The notes beneath the pieces were generated by a model. It worked only from the letters and a program-made list of their open reading frames with translations. It did no database searches and was not told where the DNA came from. Shown in pieces: positions 35,867 through 44,230 of a stretch of DNA of 64,000 nt (its first letter is position 1; each line of letters starts with the position of its first letter). The stretch spans positions 3,033,501-3,097,500 of the forward strand of contig NZ_JBANRJ010000001.1 of the NCBI RefSeq assembly GCF_037154075.1, read 5' to 3'. The stretch is from Sphingobium aromaticiconvertens (GTDB taxonomy: Bacteria > Pseudomonadota > Alphaproteobacteria > Sphingomonadales > Sphingomonadaceae). The position numbers and the translations under genes are program-made.

Positions 35867-36876
35867 TGGCCGCCCCATGGATCGACATGAATCTTGGTTT
35901 CGTTGGCGCCCGCGCGCAGTGCTTCAAACAGGTCGGGCAAAGCGTCCAGCCCGACCGTTCGTGAAATCATCAGGCGCGGTTCGACATGCCCCGCCGCCAT
36001 CACGTCGGCACAATGCTGAAACTCACGCAGGTCGTAGGCGAAAGAGAATTTCATCGTCACCTGTTTCCAGGTGGCCAACGACGGCAGGATCGGGTCGGGC
36101 GCGGTGCAGAAGCCCAGCGACACCACCGTGCCACCCGGCGTGACCAGTTCGATCGACTTCTGCGTCATGCCGACGGCCCCGGTACATTCCAGCACAATGT
36201 CGGGCATACCGCCCAACAGGGCCACCATCCGCTCGACCTCCCCCTCGCCCAGCGTCTCGAAACCGGTCGCGCCCATCTGCATCGCAAGGTCCGCGCGTCG
36301 TGTGGAGCGTGAGAGGGCGACGACCTTGCCCGCTCCCAGCAGCCGCGCCCAATAGATGGCCGCAAGTCCGATGCCTCCGGCTCCCAGCACGGCAACGCGT
36401 GCACCCGGCTGCATCTGGGCCAGTCGTACTCCGCGCAAGCCCACCGCCAGCGGTTCGACGAGCGCGCCATCAGCGGGAGAAAGGGTTTCAGGCAAAATGA
36501 CCGAGCTTTGCGCAGCGATCCGCATATATTCGCCAAAACCGCCGACCAGCCCCTGCATCTGGGCGCATGCCATGGGATAGCCCGCCAGACATGGCGCGCA
36601 ATGCCCGCAACCACCGACAGGCATGGCTGTGACAAACTGGCCAACTTTGAGAGTATCGACACCTTTTCCGATCGCCACGACCTCGCCGCAATATTCATGG
36701 CCGATGACGCTGTTGTCCGGAAAATCATTGCCATGGCCCGACGTCATATGAAGGTCGGTCCCGCATATACCGCAACGCTGCACCTTGATGACGGCCTGCC
36801 CCTCGCCGGGTTCAGGATCGGGCAATATTTCCACTACCAGTGGTATGCCCGCCCCCTTGAAAACCGCAGCCTTCAT
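35863..36876 (-). CDS. Zinc-dependent alcohol dehydrogenase (MDR family)
   Basis: Medium-chain dehydrogenase of 337 aa. Catalytic zinc ligands are visible as Cys38 (GICGTDLH) and His60-Glu61 (GHEYCGEV). The structural zinc Cys set is 90, 93, 96 and 104. The NAD-binding motif GAGGIGL is near residue 170. It resembles the sorbitol/threonine dehydrogenase branch. A strong CAGGAGAG ribosome binding site precedes the start. It leads the two-gene operon with the sulfotransferase-family gene. A 16-of-18 palindrome lies about 80 bases upstream (36953-36970). Confidence 0.92.
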   Translation of the reverse strand: MKAAVFKGAGIPLVVEILPDPEPGEGQAVIKVQRCGICGTDLHMTSGHGNDFPDNSVIGHEYCGEVVAIGKGVDTLKVGQFVTAMPVGGCGHCAPCLAGYPMACAQMQGLVGGFGEYMRIAAQSSVILPETLSPADGALVEPLAVGLRGVRLAQMQPGARVAVLGAGGIGLAAIYWARLLGAGKVVALSRSTRRADLAMQMGATGFETLGEGEVERMVALLGGMPDIVLECTGAVGMTQKSIELVTPGGTVVSLGFCTAPDPILPSLATWKQVTMKFSFAYDLREFQHCADVMAAGHVEPRLMISRTVGLDALPDLFEALRAGANETKIHVDPWGGQ

Positions 36877-36952
36877 CGCTCTCTCCTGTTATCTGTGCGG
36901 CCTTCGGGTCCGCTCGATCTTGCATTCATCACACGCTGTTCGCTGGCATGAT

Positions 36953-36970
36953 AGATACTTATAAGTACCT
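36953..36970. promoter_or_regulatory. Palindrome AGATACTTATAAGTACCT
   Basis: The site matches its reverse complement at 16 of 18 positions, with a perfect TACTTATAAGTA core. It lies 77 bases upstream of the Zn alcohol dehydrogenase start, in the 299-base divergent region 36877-37175. A related sequence (AGGTACT-N4-AAGAACCT) is at 50545-50562. It is probably an operator of the alcohol dehydrogenase operon. Confidence 0.5.
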
Positions 36971-37085
36971 AAATTAACAAGGACGCGACGATAGATCGTA
37001 CAGGTCCGGCCAACGACGCTGACTGTTCATTTTGCCAGCTTGCGCGCGGGTCCGAAGTCGTTGCAAGGAGGGCATGCAGGGATCG

Positions 37086-37115
37086 CACATATGATTATGT
37101 GGGCCGTCCCACATA
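37086..37115. promoter_or_regulatory. Two overlapping inverted repeats before the ferredoxin gene
   Basis: CACATA (37086-37091) pairs with TATGTG (37096-37101), which also forms part of TATGTGGG (37096-37103) pairing with CCCACATA (37108-37115). This gives three half-sites with four-base spacers. The array lies 61-90 bases before the ferredoxin start and is likely its operator. Confidence 0.5.
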
Positions 37116-37175
37116 GCCACTTCACGCCAGTGGCATGGTTCCGCTTATCAAGCAGAGTGCGATTTTGGAGACTAT

Positions 37176-37496
37176 ATGCTGCGGGTCACTTTCATCAGTT
37201 CGGTCGGCACCGCGCGCACTGTCGAGGGCGACGTCGGCCAGTCGGTCATGGAAGTGGCCAGGCGTAACGGCGTCGAGGGCATTGTCGCGGAATGCGGCGG
37301 AAGCTGTGCCTGCGCGACCTGTCATGTCTATGTCGATGCCGACTGGGTGGACGTTGTCGGTGCACCGCCCGCCGACGAAACCGACATGCTCGACTTCGTT
37401 TTCGACCGGCGCCCCGAATCCCGCCTGTCTTGCCAGATTCGCCTGCTTCCCGCGCTGGATGGACTGATCGTGCATATGCCCGATCGACAAAACTGA
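37176..37496 (+). CDS. [2Fe-2S] ferredoxin, putidaredoxin/adrenodoxin type
   Basis: Electron carrier of 106 aa. Cluster ligands are Cys40, Cys46, Cys49 and Cys86, spaced exactly as in P450-type ferredoxins (ECGGSCACATCHVYV, RLSCQI). It would reduce a P450 or another oxygenase after receiving electrons from an FAD reductase that is not encoded in the window. TTGGAG lies 5 bases before the ATG. It stands alone on the plus strand, far from the P450 genes, which have their own ferredoxin (56157-56474). Confidence 0.92.
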   Translation: MLRVTFISSVGTARTVEGDVGQSVMEVARRNGVEGIVAECGGSCACATCHVYVDADWVDVVGAPPADETDMLDFVFDRRPESRLSCQIRLLPALDGLIVHMPDRQN

Positions 37497-37497
37497 A

Positions 37498-38340
37498 TCA
37501 GCCAAGACGAACCAAAGCGGCCAAAGCATCCCCTTCGCCTTCAAGGCCGCTGTGCAGGGGATCGAATTCCGCTTCGATCAGACCACGCCAGCCAATGTCC
37601 GCCAGTGCAGCCATCATCGGTACAAAATCGATTTCACCCGCGCCTGGCTCGACCCGACCGGGCATGTCGGCAATCTGGACGGCAGCCAGGCAATCGGCAT
37701 GGGCACGCACCAGCGCAGCCATGTCGTCACCGCTACAATGGCAATGACAACTGTCGAGGATGAGGCCGAGATGGGGCGAGCCACTTGCATGGACAAGTTC
37801 GGCGACGTCCTCGCCCCCGTCGATCAGAATATTCGGCATCCGCTTACGGCTGACGGATTCAAGCGCCAGGCGGAAACCTGCGGCAAAGGCGATCTCGGCA
37901 GCTCTTGCCAGATTGTGCGCAGCACGCGCTCGCTGTTCGAGCATGGACGTGCCTGCGTCCAGCAGGATAGCATTGATACATCCGCCACCCACATGGTCCG
38001 CTGCGGCCAGTGCGCCAGCCAAGGTGGCATTCATATCTGCGACGGGCATACCCCAGTAAAAGGGTGTTTCCGTGCCGACCGCCTGGAATGTGAATGTCCC
38101 CATGCCCAGTCCATGGTCGCGAAGCGCTGCGCCCATCCGCTGCTGCGTTACTGAGTCGCGCGCCCGCAAATTGTTGTCACTGATCCCGGCAAAGCCCCGA
38201 GCCGCCGCACGGGCGATCTGTTCCACCGGATCGCGCGATCCAGTCGACGCAGCCAGCATGGGCCTGTCCGCCGACGCGATGCCCAGATGCGCCGCAAAGC
38301 GCCATCGCCCGGCGACCAGCGGACCTAGGCCCGCTGCCAC
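37498..38340 (-). CDS. Sugar phosphate isomerase/epimerase-like TIM barrel
   Basis: Xylose-isomerase-like TIM-barrel protein of 280 aa. Candidate metal ligands are Glu in LALESVSRKRMP, Asp in LGLILDSCHCHCSG, and Glu in WRGLIEAEFD. Such proteins isomerise or epimerise hydroxy-keto compounds, so the name does not imply a sugar substrate. The start overlaps the end of the CoA-transferase gene by 16 bases, so it is the last gene of the GntR-headed unit. It ends one base from the ferredoxin stop on the other strand. Confidence 0.75.
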   Translation of the reverse strand: MAAGLGPLVAGRWRFAAHLGIASADRPMLAASTGSRDPVEQIARAAARGFAGISDNNLRARDSVTQQRMGAALRDHGLGMGTFTFQAVGTETPFYWGMPVADMNATLAGALAAADHVGGGCINAILLDAGTSMLEQRARAAHNLARAAEIAFAAGFRLALESVSRKRMPNILIDGGEDVAELVHASGSPHLGLILDSCHCHCSGDDMAALVRAHADCLAAVQIADMPGRVEPGAGEIDFVPMMAALADIGWRGLIEAEFDPLHSGLEGEGDALAALVRLG

Positions 38341-39398
38341 AGTGCCAGCATCTCCGCCAGATCACGACCCAGCACTGGATTCACGTCGCCCATACGCCCC
38401 GGTGTCGCGGAGAGACGTGGCGTGGGCGCAGCCAGCGCCAGGTCACCAAGGGCATCGCTTTCCACATGGATCAGACTGCCCCTCTCCCGCACATGGGGGT
38501 CTGCAAGCAATGCATCCATGCTGTTGACGGGTGTGACGGGAATGCGCCGTGTGACCAGCGTCGCGACGACATCCGCCTGTGATATCCCGGCGACCCAATC
38601 AGCAACCCGTGCATCCTCGTCGCCTTCCCCTTCCACCAGCGCCACAAGATCGGCCTGATGCCGGACGGTGCTGGCCGATATGGCCACGAAGCGCATGTCG
38701 GCGGTGCGATAGACATTGCGCAGCACACCGGGCAGCCGCGATCCGCACCGCTCGGGTGCATGACCGGGCGTCCAGCGCTGCGCGGCATGCGCGACGATCT
38801 GGAGGATCGGCTCAAACAGGCTGGCGTCGATTTTCTGGCCACAACCGCTTCGCTCGCGCCAATAGAGCGCGGTCAATGTGCCGATCACCGCGCTCATCGC
38901 CCCTACAGCGTCTCCCAGCGCGACCGATGGCAGCATCGGTGGGCCGTCCTCCTCGCCCATCAGCCAGGTCAGGCCTCCAAATCCCTCTCCGATCGTGCCC
39001 GATCCCGGCCGGTCGCTATAGGGACCAGTCGCCCCGAAGCAGGAGACGCTGAGCATCACGAGGCGCGAGTTGATCGCCGACAGCACATCCCAGCCGATGC
39101 CGCGCTTCACCAGCACCCCCGCCGGATAATTTTCAACCACCACGTCGGCCTGCGCGATCAGCGCCTTCAGCGCCTCGATCCCATCGGGTGAACGGAGGTC
39201 CAGCGCAAGGCAGCGTTTGCCGCGCGCAATCAGCGGCCACATCTTGCTGCCCCGGAACTGATCCCCCTCGGGCGGTTCGATCTTCAGCACATCCGCCCCG
39301 AAATCCGCCATGATCGTGGCGGCGAGCGGCGCGGCATAGAGCGAGGCCATGTCGATAACCTTCAGCCCCGCCAGCGCGCCCATGGCCGGTTCAACCAT
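38325..39398 (-). CDS. Family III (CaiB/BaiF) CoA-transferase
   Basis: CoA-transferase of 357 aa, shorter than the usual 390-410. The N-terminal signature KVIDMASLYAAPLAATIMADF then GADVLKIE is present, and the catalytic Asp is expected in SVALGDAVGAMSAV near residue 163. The start overlaps the acyl-CoA ligase stop by 8 bases, so translation is coupled. Having both a CoA-transferase and a ligase in the same unit suggests that two acids, or two stages, need CoA activation. Confidence 0.88.
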   Translation of the reverse strand: MVEPAMGALAGLKVIDMASLYAAPLAATIMADFGADVLKIEPPEGDQFRGSKMWPLIARGKRCLALDLRSPDGIEALKALIAQADVVVENYPAGVLVKRGIGWDVLSAINSRLVMLSVSCFGATGPYSDRPGSGTIGEGFGGLTWLMGEEDGPPMLPSVALGDAVGAMSAVIGTLTALYWRERSGCGQKIDASLFEPILQIVAHAAQRWTPGHAPERCGSRLPGVLRNVYRTADMRFVAISASTVRHQADLVALVEGEGDEDARVADWVAGISQADVVATLVTRRIPVTPVNSMDALLADPHVRERGSLIHVESDALGDLALAAPTPRLSATPGRMGDVNPVLGRDLAEMLALWQRA

Positions 39399-40866
39399 TT
39401 GCCCGTTCCCCTTCCAGAAAAGCCTCCTTCAACCTGCGCTTCATGATCTTGCCCGTCTCCTCGCGCGGCAGGGCCTGGGTCAGGATGATGTATCGGGGTA
39501 TTTTATATCCTGCGATCCGTTCGCGCAGGAAATACTGCACCGCCTCGACCTGCAACGCTTCGTCCGACTGGATTTGCGCGACCAGCGCTTCCCCGAATTC
39601 GGAATCTGGAACTCCGAACACGGCGCAGTCGATAATGGCAGGATGTTCGAGCAAGGCCGCCTCGACCTCCGCCGGATAGATGTTGACGCCGCCCGAAATC
39701 ACCATGTCCACACGCCGGTCGCACAGGAAGAGATAGCCCTCCTCGTCCAGCCAGCCGATGTCGCCGCAAGTAATAAGGCCATCATGCTCCACCGCTGCGC
39801 GCTTGGCCGGGTCGCCATGGAAGGTGAAATCCGGTGTGCCATGGATACGCAGGTAAACATCGCCGATCACACCGGGTCCGGCCCATTGCCGATCCTCGCC
39901 CAGAATACGGACCTCGCCCGTCAGAACCGGCTTGCCGACGCTGCCCGGACGCGCGAGCCATTCCTGCGGACCAATTTTGGTAACGACACCGGTTTCGGTT
40001 GATCCATAGGTTTCGTGCAGCACCGGTCCCCACCAGTCGAGCATCGCGCGCTTGATTTCCGGCGGACAGGGTGCGCCGGAATGGACGACATGGCGCAACG
40101 TCGACAGGTCATGCCGCGCCTTCACCGCATCGGGCAGGCGCAGCAGGCGCACGAACAATGTAGGGACAAGCGCGCTGTGGGTGACGCGATGTTTCTCGAT
40201 CAGCGCCAGACAGTGTTCGGGATTGAAACGGTCCATCACGACGACCGTGCCGCCAGCGTGGAAGGTCGCCATCAGGATCGCCTGACTGAACAGATGATAG
40301 AGCGGTCCCGTCACAAGCGCGACATTGCCCGGCGCCGTATCATGGATGACGGAAAGCACCCGCGCGCGTTGCGCCGATTCCGCGCCAGTAGCGGGCAAGC
40401 GCTTGACCGCCTTGGGCCGCCCCGTCGTACCGGACGTATAGACCATGGACGAACCAAGACCATTGCCATTACCCGCAAAAGGGTCATGCGCGGCGATCCA
40501 GATGTTGTAATCGCGCCAGCCATCCGCCGCCCCATCGACGGCGATCACTGTCAGACCGTCGGGGATAACGTGTCGCACCTTTTCCAGCAGGTCGGCATGG
40601 CCGATCAGCAGCCGGGGCGCGCAGTCGCGCAGCACATAGCCGATCTCCTCCGCATGCCAGTGCCAGTTGATCGGCACACCATAGGCGTCGAGCCGACGCA
40701 CCGCCAGATTCGCCTCCAGCACCGCAAAATCGTTGCGCAGGAGCAGTGCGACCGCATCCCCTGCCGCAACGCCCGCCTCCGCCATGGCGCTGGCAAGCCG
40801 CGCAGCCCTGTCGAGAGCCTCATCCCGACCAAGCACACGATCCCCGATGATGATCTGCGCAGTCAT
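39391..40866 (-). CDS. AMP-forming acyl-CoA synthetase
   Basis: ANL-superfamily ligase of 491 aa. The P-loop is MVYTSGTTGRPKAV, followed by ETYGSTETGVVTK, the hinge ITCGDIGWLDEEGYLFLCDR, and GGVNIYPAEVEAAL. The C-terminal catalytic Lys lies in REETGKIMKRRL. It overlaps the upstream partner gene by 4 bases (ATGA) and the downstream CoA-transferase gene by 8. It is probably the acid-activating enzyme of the GntR-controlled unit. It differs clearly from the ligase at 9935-11509. Confidence 0.91.
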   Translation of the reverse strand: MTAQIIIGDRVLGRDEALDRAARLASAMAEAGVAAGDAVALLLRNDFAVLEANLAVRRLDAYGVPINWHWHAEEIGYVLRDCAPRLLIGHADLLEKVRHVIPDGLTVIAVDGAADGWRDYNIWIAAHDPFAGNGNGLGSSMVYTSGTTGRPKAVKRLPATGAESAQRARVLSVIHDTAPGNVALVTGPLYHLFSQAILMATFHAGGTVVVMDRFNPEHCLALIEKHRVTHSALVPTLFVRLLRLPDAVKARHDLSTLRHVVHSGAPCPPEIKRAMLDWWGPVLHETYGSTETGVVTKIGPQEWLARPGSVGKPVLTGEVRILGEDRQWAGPGVIGDVYLRIHGTPDFTFHGDPAKRAAVEHDGLITCGDIGWLDEEGYLFLCDRRVDMVISGGVNIYPAEVEAALLEHPAIIDCAVFGVPDSEFGEALVAQIQSDEALQVEAVQYFLRERIAGYKIPRYIILTQALPREETGKIMKRRLKEAFLEGERANG

Positions 40867-41963
40867 CCTCCAATTATCGGGCGCGTTACAGTGAGACAGG
40901 TACCCCAGCTATGCAGCATCGCGGCATGCAGGCTACCCTCCCCGCCCGCCACCATTACCAGCACATCATCGGGCGTGGGGACCAGATGAACACGACCATC
41001 GGGCTTGATCCGGCCCAGCGCCTCGATAGGCGCGCGATATTCGGGTCGCCACCAATCGATCGGCAACGCGCATTTGTCCCAGAGATAGGCCTGCACATCC
41101 GCCATGTCCGGATAGGCCCTGGCGATGACCTCCGCCCAGATCGGATTGATCGCGCACAGCGTTTCAGCAAAAGCCGACGAGGTCAGAAAGCCATTGGCCC
41201 CCGGATAGGCCATGGATTTGGCGATGATGTCCAGAAAGCCGTCAGCGCTGTCGGCCACCACATCGCAGATATTGGCCGTGCCCATCGCGCCATAGACACT
41301 GACCGCATCGCCCGTCACCCCGCGCCTCTGCGCCAACGGCGCCCAGGGCGAGCGTTCCTCCCACTCGGCAAAGACGATCCCCGCCACGCGACCCGGCGTA
41401 CCATAGACGCTCTGTGAAGTGGAACCGATCAACTGCCCTGCGACATTGCGCATGATCAGGCGAATGGCCCGGCCGATCGCGACCGCCGGGCCAGCAACAC
41501 CACCCAGGCAACCCGCCTGACAGGGAATGTCGAGCCGGTTGCGGATCGCTCCGTTGACGATCATCGCCGGAATCACGGAGCCGGTGGTCGCATTAAGACC
41601 CGCCAGATCGAATTTCGGGTCGGCCAGCGCCTCGATCGTTGCGCACAGAAGCGGCATGGCGGTGCCCGTGCATCCGGCCATGACCGCGTTGATCGCGATC
41701 TTTTCCACCGTGCATTCGGATCGAAGCGGCGGCAACACCGCAACCAGTTCATCGGGGAAGCGCCCCCCCGCGACCAGGAAATCCTGCACCCGTTCCTGTG
41801 TCGGCGGGATCAGCGGCAGGCCATCGCCCCAGCCCTGCGCCATCGCCCAATTGTTGAAAGCAACGATGTCGTCGTCGGCCTCATGCCGCCGACTGCTCAG
41901 CCAGTCGGCTTCGCACCCCGAAATTCCGCAGAAACGATCGATATTGGTCTCTTGCAATGTCAT
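40863..41963 (-). CDS. Protein of unknown function, partner of the CGSC-motif protein
   Basis: Protein of 366 aa that I cannot assign to a named enzyme family. It has a conserved-looking start after about residue 30 (FNNWAMAQGWGDGLPLIPPTQERV). A Gly/Ala-rich middle follows, with several Cys (MAGCTGTAMPLLCATIEA, CQAGCLGGVAGPAVAIGRA), and then Trp-rich segments (WDKCALPIDWWRPEY). There is no signal peptide. The ATG at 41963 gives an 83-base overlap with the preceding CGSC gene, so the true start may lie further in (Met41, 41843), or the two may once have been one frame. It is coupled to the ligase gene by ATGA. Confidence 0.65.
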   Translation of the reverse strand: MTLQETNIDRFCGISGCEADWLSSRRHEADDDIVAFNNWAMAQGWGDGLPLIPPTQERVQDFLVAGGRFPDELVAVLPPLRSECTVEKIAINAVMAGCTGTAMPLLCATIEALADPKFDLAGLNATTGSVIPAMIVNGAIRNRLDIPCQAGCLGGVAGPAVAIGRAIRLIMRNVAGQLIGSTSQSVYGTPGRVAGIVFAEWEERSPWAPLAQRRGVTGDAVSVYGAMGTANICDVVADSADGFLDIIAKSMAYPGANGFLTSSAFAETLCAINPIWAEVIARAYPDMADVQAYLWDKCALPIDWWRPEYRAPIEALGRIKPDGRVHLVPTPDDVLVMVAGGEGSLHAAMLHSWGTCLTVTRPIIGG

Positions 41964-42438
41964 TGACCTGTTCTTTCGGCAGGATGTCCAGGGGATAGGG
42001 CAGGATATGGAGGCGCAGGCCCGAACGGCCGCCCCGCTTGGCCAGATTGTTGGCCAGCCCTTCGAAATGCGCGGTCGCGATCGCGATAGTGGGAATGCCG
42101 GTCGCTGCGGCTCGCAGTGCATCGGCGATGGTCCAACTGGTGCAGGAGCCGCAATTGCCAAGGCCGACAATGGCCATGTCGCTACGTGCGAGCAGTTCGC
42201 CATAATCGCGATCCGCTGCCACGCCCTCTTCACCCACACGACCGCAACTGCGCCAGAAGGTCACCTCGGCGCCCTCCGCACGCAACGCCTGCGCCCAGAC
42301 CTCGCTCACCCAGTCCCAGCTACGCCACAGCATGTCGATGCGAATGACGATGCGCTTGCCCTGAAGGGCGCCGGCATCCGGGCCAGAGTCCGCAATATCG
42401 TGAGCCAATAAGGCAGTCGGGTCGAGAATCAGCACCAT
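41881..42438 (-). CDS. CGSC-motif protein, Cys form of the UGSC (seleno)protein type
   Basis: Protein of 185 aa with a Rossmann-like beginning (KRIVIRIDMLW, MAIVGLGNCGSCTSW). Cys96-Gly-Ser-Cys99 forms a redox-type motif after a beta strand. From memory, proteins with selenocysteine at the first position of this motif (UGSC) were noted in marine metagenomes. Here the codon is TGC, so no selenium is needed. The function is unknown. A thiol-based redox or acyl-carrying role is possible. An AGGAG ribosome binding site lies 8 bases before the ATG, and a GntR-type motif lies about 30 bases upstream. The partner gene follows with overlap. Confidence 0.65.
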   Translation of the reverse strand: MVLILDPTALLAHDIADSGPDAGALQGKRIVIRIDMLWRSWDWVSEVWAQALRAEGAEVTFWRSCGRVGEEGVAADRDYGELLARSDMAIVGLGNCGSCTSWTIADALRAAATGIPTIAIATAHFEGLANNLAKRGGRSGLRLHILPYPLDILPKEQVNDIARDQYRSFLRNFGVRSRLAEQSAA

Positions 42439-42464
42439 ATTAACATCTCCTGATTCTTATTTAC

Positions 42465-42478
42465 ATGTTGCATGCAAC
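42465..42478. promoter_or_regulatory. GntR-type operator before the CGSC gene
   Basis: GTTGCATGCAAC at 42467-42478 is a perfect 12-base palindrome. It contains the reverse complement of the CATGCAACAT motif (42465-42474) found at 45183-45192 and 46016-46025. It is about 30 bases before the CGSC start codon, in the short gap behind the broken SMP-30 gene, so it probably marks an internal promoter of the unit. Confidence 0.6.
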
Positions 42479-42510
42479 TTTTCAAGCAGAGTTGGAACCG
42501 CCATGGCTTT

Positions 42511-43435
42511 TCAATAGCGATAGGATGGTTCGGCGATCCCCCGAAATCCGGTTGCGATTGCAAACAGGCCGCCCGCCTGCTCCCCCATCGGCTGGTCGCC
42601 CGGAATATGACGATGACCGGCAGTCGTGAGATACAGGGTCGAAAGATCCGGTCCGCCAAAGGCGATCTTTGTCGGCTGAAGCACCGGCACCGGGATTTCC
42701 CGGTCCAGCCTGCCATCGGGCGTATAGCGCGCCACCGCGCCCTTCATCAGCAGCGCAACCCAATAGCCGCCCTCTGCATCCGTCTCGCCGCCATCGAATA
42801 TGCCGTCGTTGCGGTCACGTTCAGCGAAGATGCGCCGGTTGGTCGGCGTGCCCGTTTCGATATCATAGTCGAAGGCATAGACCGTGGCAGCGGGGGAATC
42901 GGCCAGATACATGGTCCGTCCATCCGGGCTGAACGCGATGCCGTTGCTGCACGTGATGTCGTCAACGATCGGCATCAGGCGCCGGTCGTCCAGTCGATAG
43001 AGCGCGGCGCGGCCTGCGATCTGCTGCTCATAATAGGACAGGTCCACCGATCCGATGATATAGCGCCCCTGCCGGTCGCAGCGCCCGTCATTGAAACGAT
43101 GCGTTTCGAGCGGATAGGGCGGCGGCGCGGCAATCGGTGTCAGCGTACCGCTCGCCCGGTCGAAATCGAATAACCCGGTGTGCAAGGCCACGACGATCGG
43201 TTCACCCGCGCCCCGGATCGCAAAGCTGCTGACGTGGGCGGGCATCAGCCAGCTTTCATTAGCGCCCGTGGCCGGGTCGAAAGCGTTGAGCCGAAACGCG
43301 AGCTGATCGACCCAGAATAATGTCTGTTTCGGCCTCCGACCAGACCGGCGTTTCGCCTGACTCCGCCTTGATATCAAGCACGCATTCGATGCGCTCCTGC
43401 ATCGCCGTCCGGCTCGCCTCCCTCTCATCGGTCAT
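42511..43435 (-). pseudogene. SMP-30/gluconolactonase-like gene with a frameshift
   Basis: The first frame starts at the ATG at 43435 and reads into the SMP-30 N-terminus (LDIKAESGETPVWSEAETD), holding the metal Glu. It then loses the family pattern. The second frame resumes with LFWVDQLAFRLNAFDP and runs to the normal C-terminus, including CSNGIAFSPDGRTMYLAD and DGIFDGGETDAEGG. Dropping one A at about 43321 joins the frames as ETDLFWVDQ. A two-base loss would fit equally. The start overlaps the SDR stop by 11 bases, so it belongs to the operon. It is either a pseudogene or a sequencing error. Confidence 0.8.
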
Positions 43436-44189
43436 AGAAAGCGCGCCCCCCGTCCACATGAAAAGTGCGGCTGGTGATGTAACTGGCCGCCGGTCCCGCC
43501 AGAAACACGATGACCCCGCCAATATCCTGTTCTCCGTCCCCCATGCGCCGCATGGGAATCATCGACAGTTGATGCGCCTGCTCCGTCTCGGTCAGGCTTT
43601 GCCACCAGGTGTCAAACAACGGAGTCGCCACCATCGGACAGACGGTATTGACGGTAATGCCATATTGCCCCCAGCCGGTCGCCGCCGTCTTGGTCAGGCC
43701 GCGCACGCCTTCCTTGGCAATCGCATAGGCGCCCACTTCGGGCAGGCCCATGGTTGCGCCGCCCGACCCGAAATTGACGATGCGCCCGCCCTGCGCCCTC
43801 ATCGTCGGGAACACCGCCTGCATCATATAGAGCGAACCATGGATGGACGATCGCAGGACAAGGTCCAGATTGGCGTCGTCCACGTCCTCGATCGGCCTGT
43901 TATCGGTCGACACCGCATTGTTGACCAGCAGCCACACCGGCCCCAATTCCGCCTGCGTCTTTGCTACCGCAGCATTCACCTGCCCCCGGTCGGTGATGTC
44001 GCAAACCGCGACGATAGCCCGTCCGCCTGCTTCCTCAATCAACGCACGGGTCTTTTCCAGCGTTTCGGCGGTACGGCCAACCAACGCCACAGCCGCTCCG
44101 GCCTTGGCGACGGCCAAAGCTATACCGATCCCCATGCCCGACCCGCTGCCGGTAATGATCGCCACCTTGCCTTCCAGCGACTGCTCCAT
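43425..44189 (-). CDS. Short-chain dehydrogenase/reductase
   Basis: Classical SDR of 254 aa. TGSGSGMG at residues of about 13-20, NNAV in place of NNAG, and Y-A-I-A-K as the catalytic pair are visible. The C-terminus ASYITSRTFHVDGG is normal for the group. I chose the ATG at 44189, preceded by GAGGAAGCAAGG. An ATG at 44297 would run into the upstream gene. It lies between another SDR gene and the SMP-30 gene within the GntR-headed unit. Confidence 0.86.
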   Translation of the reverse strand: MEQSLEGKVAIITGSGSGMGIGIALAVAKAGAAVALVGRTAETLEKTRALIEEAGGRAIVAVCDITDRGQVNAAVAKTQAELGPVWLLVNNAVSTDNRPIEDVDDANLDLVLRSSIHGSLYMMQAVFPTMRAQGGRIVNFGSGGATMGLPEVGAYAIAKEGVRGLTKTAATGWGQYGITVNTVCPMVATPLFDTWWQSLTETEQAHQLSMIPMRRMGDGEQDIGGVIVFLAGPAASYITSRTFHVDGGRAFYDR

Positions 44190-44230
44190 ACCTTGCTTCC
44201 TCACTATGATATTCGCCAGCGGCGCTCGTT

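Noticed and set aside
41881..42438. Possible selenoprotein gene
   Set aside because: The key residue of the CGSC motif is encoded by TGC, not TGA, and no selenocysteine insertion hairpin is needed. It is the Cys form.
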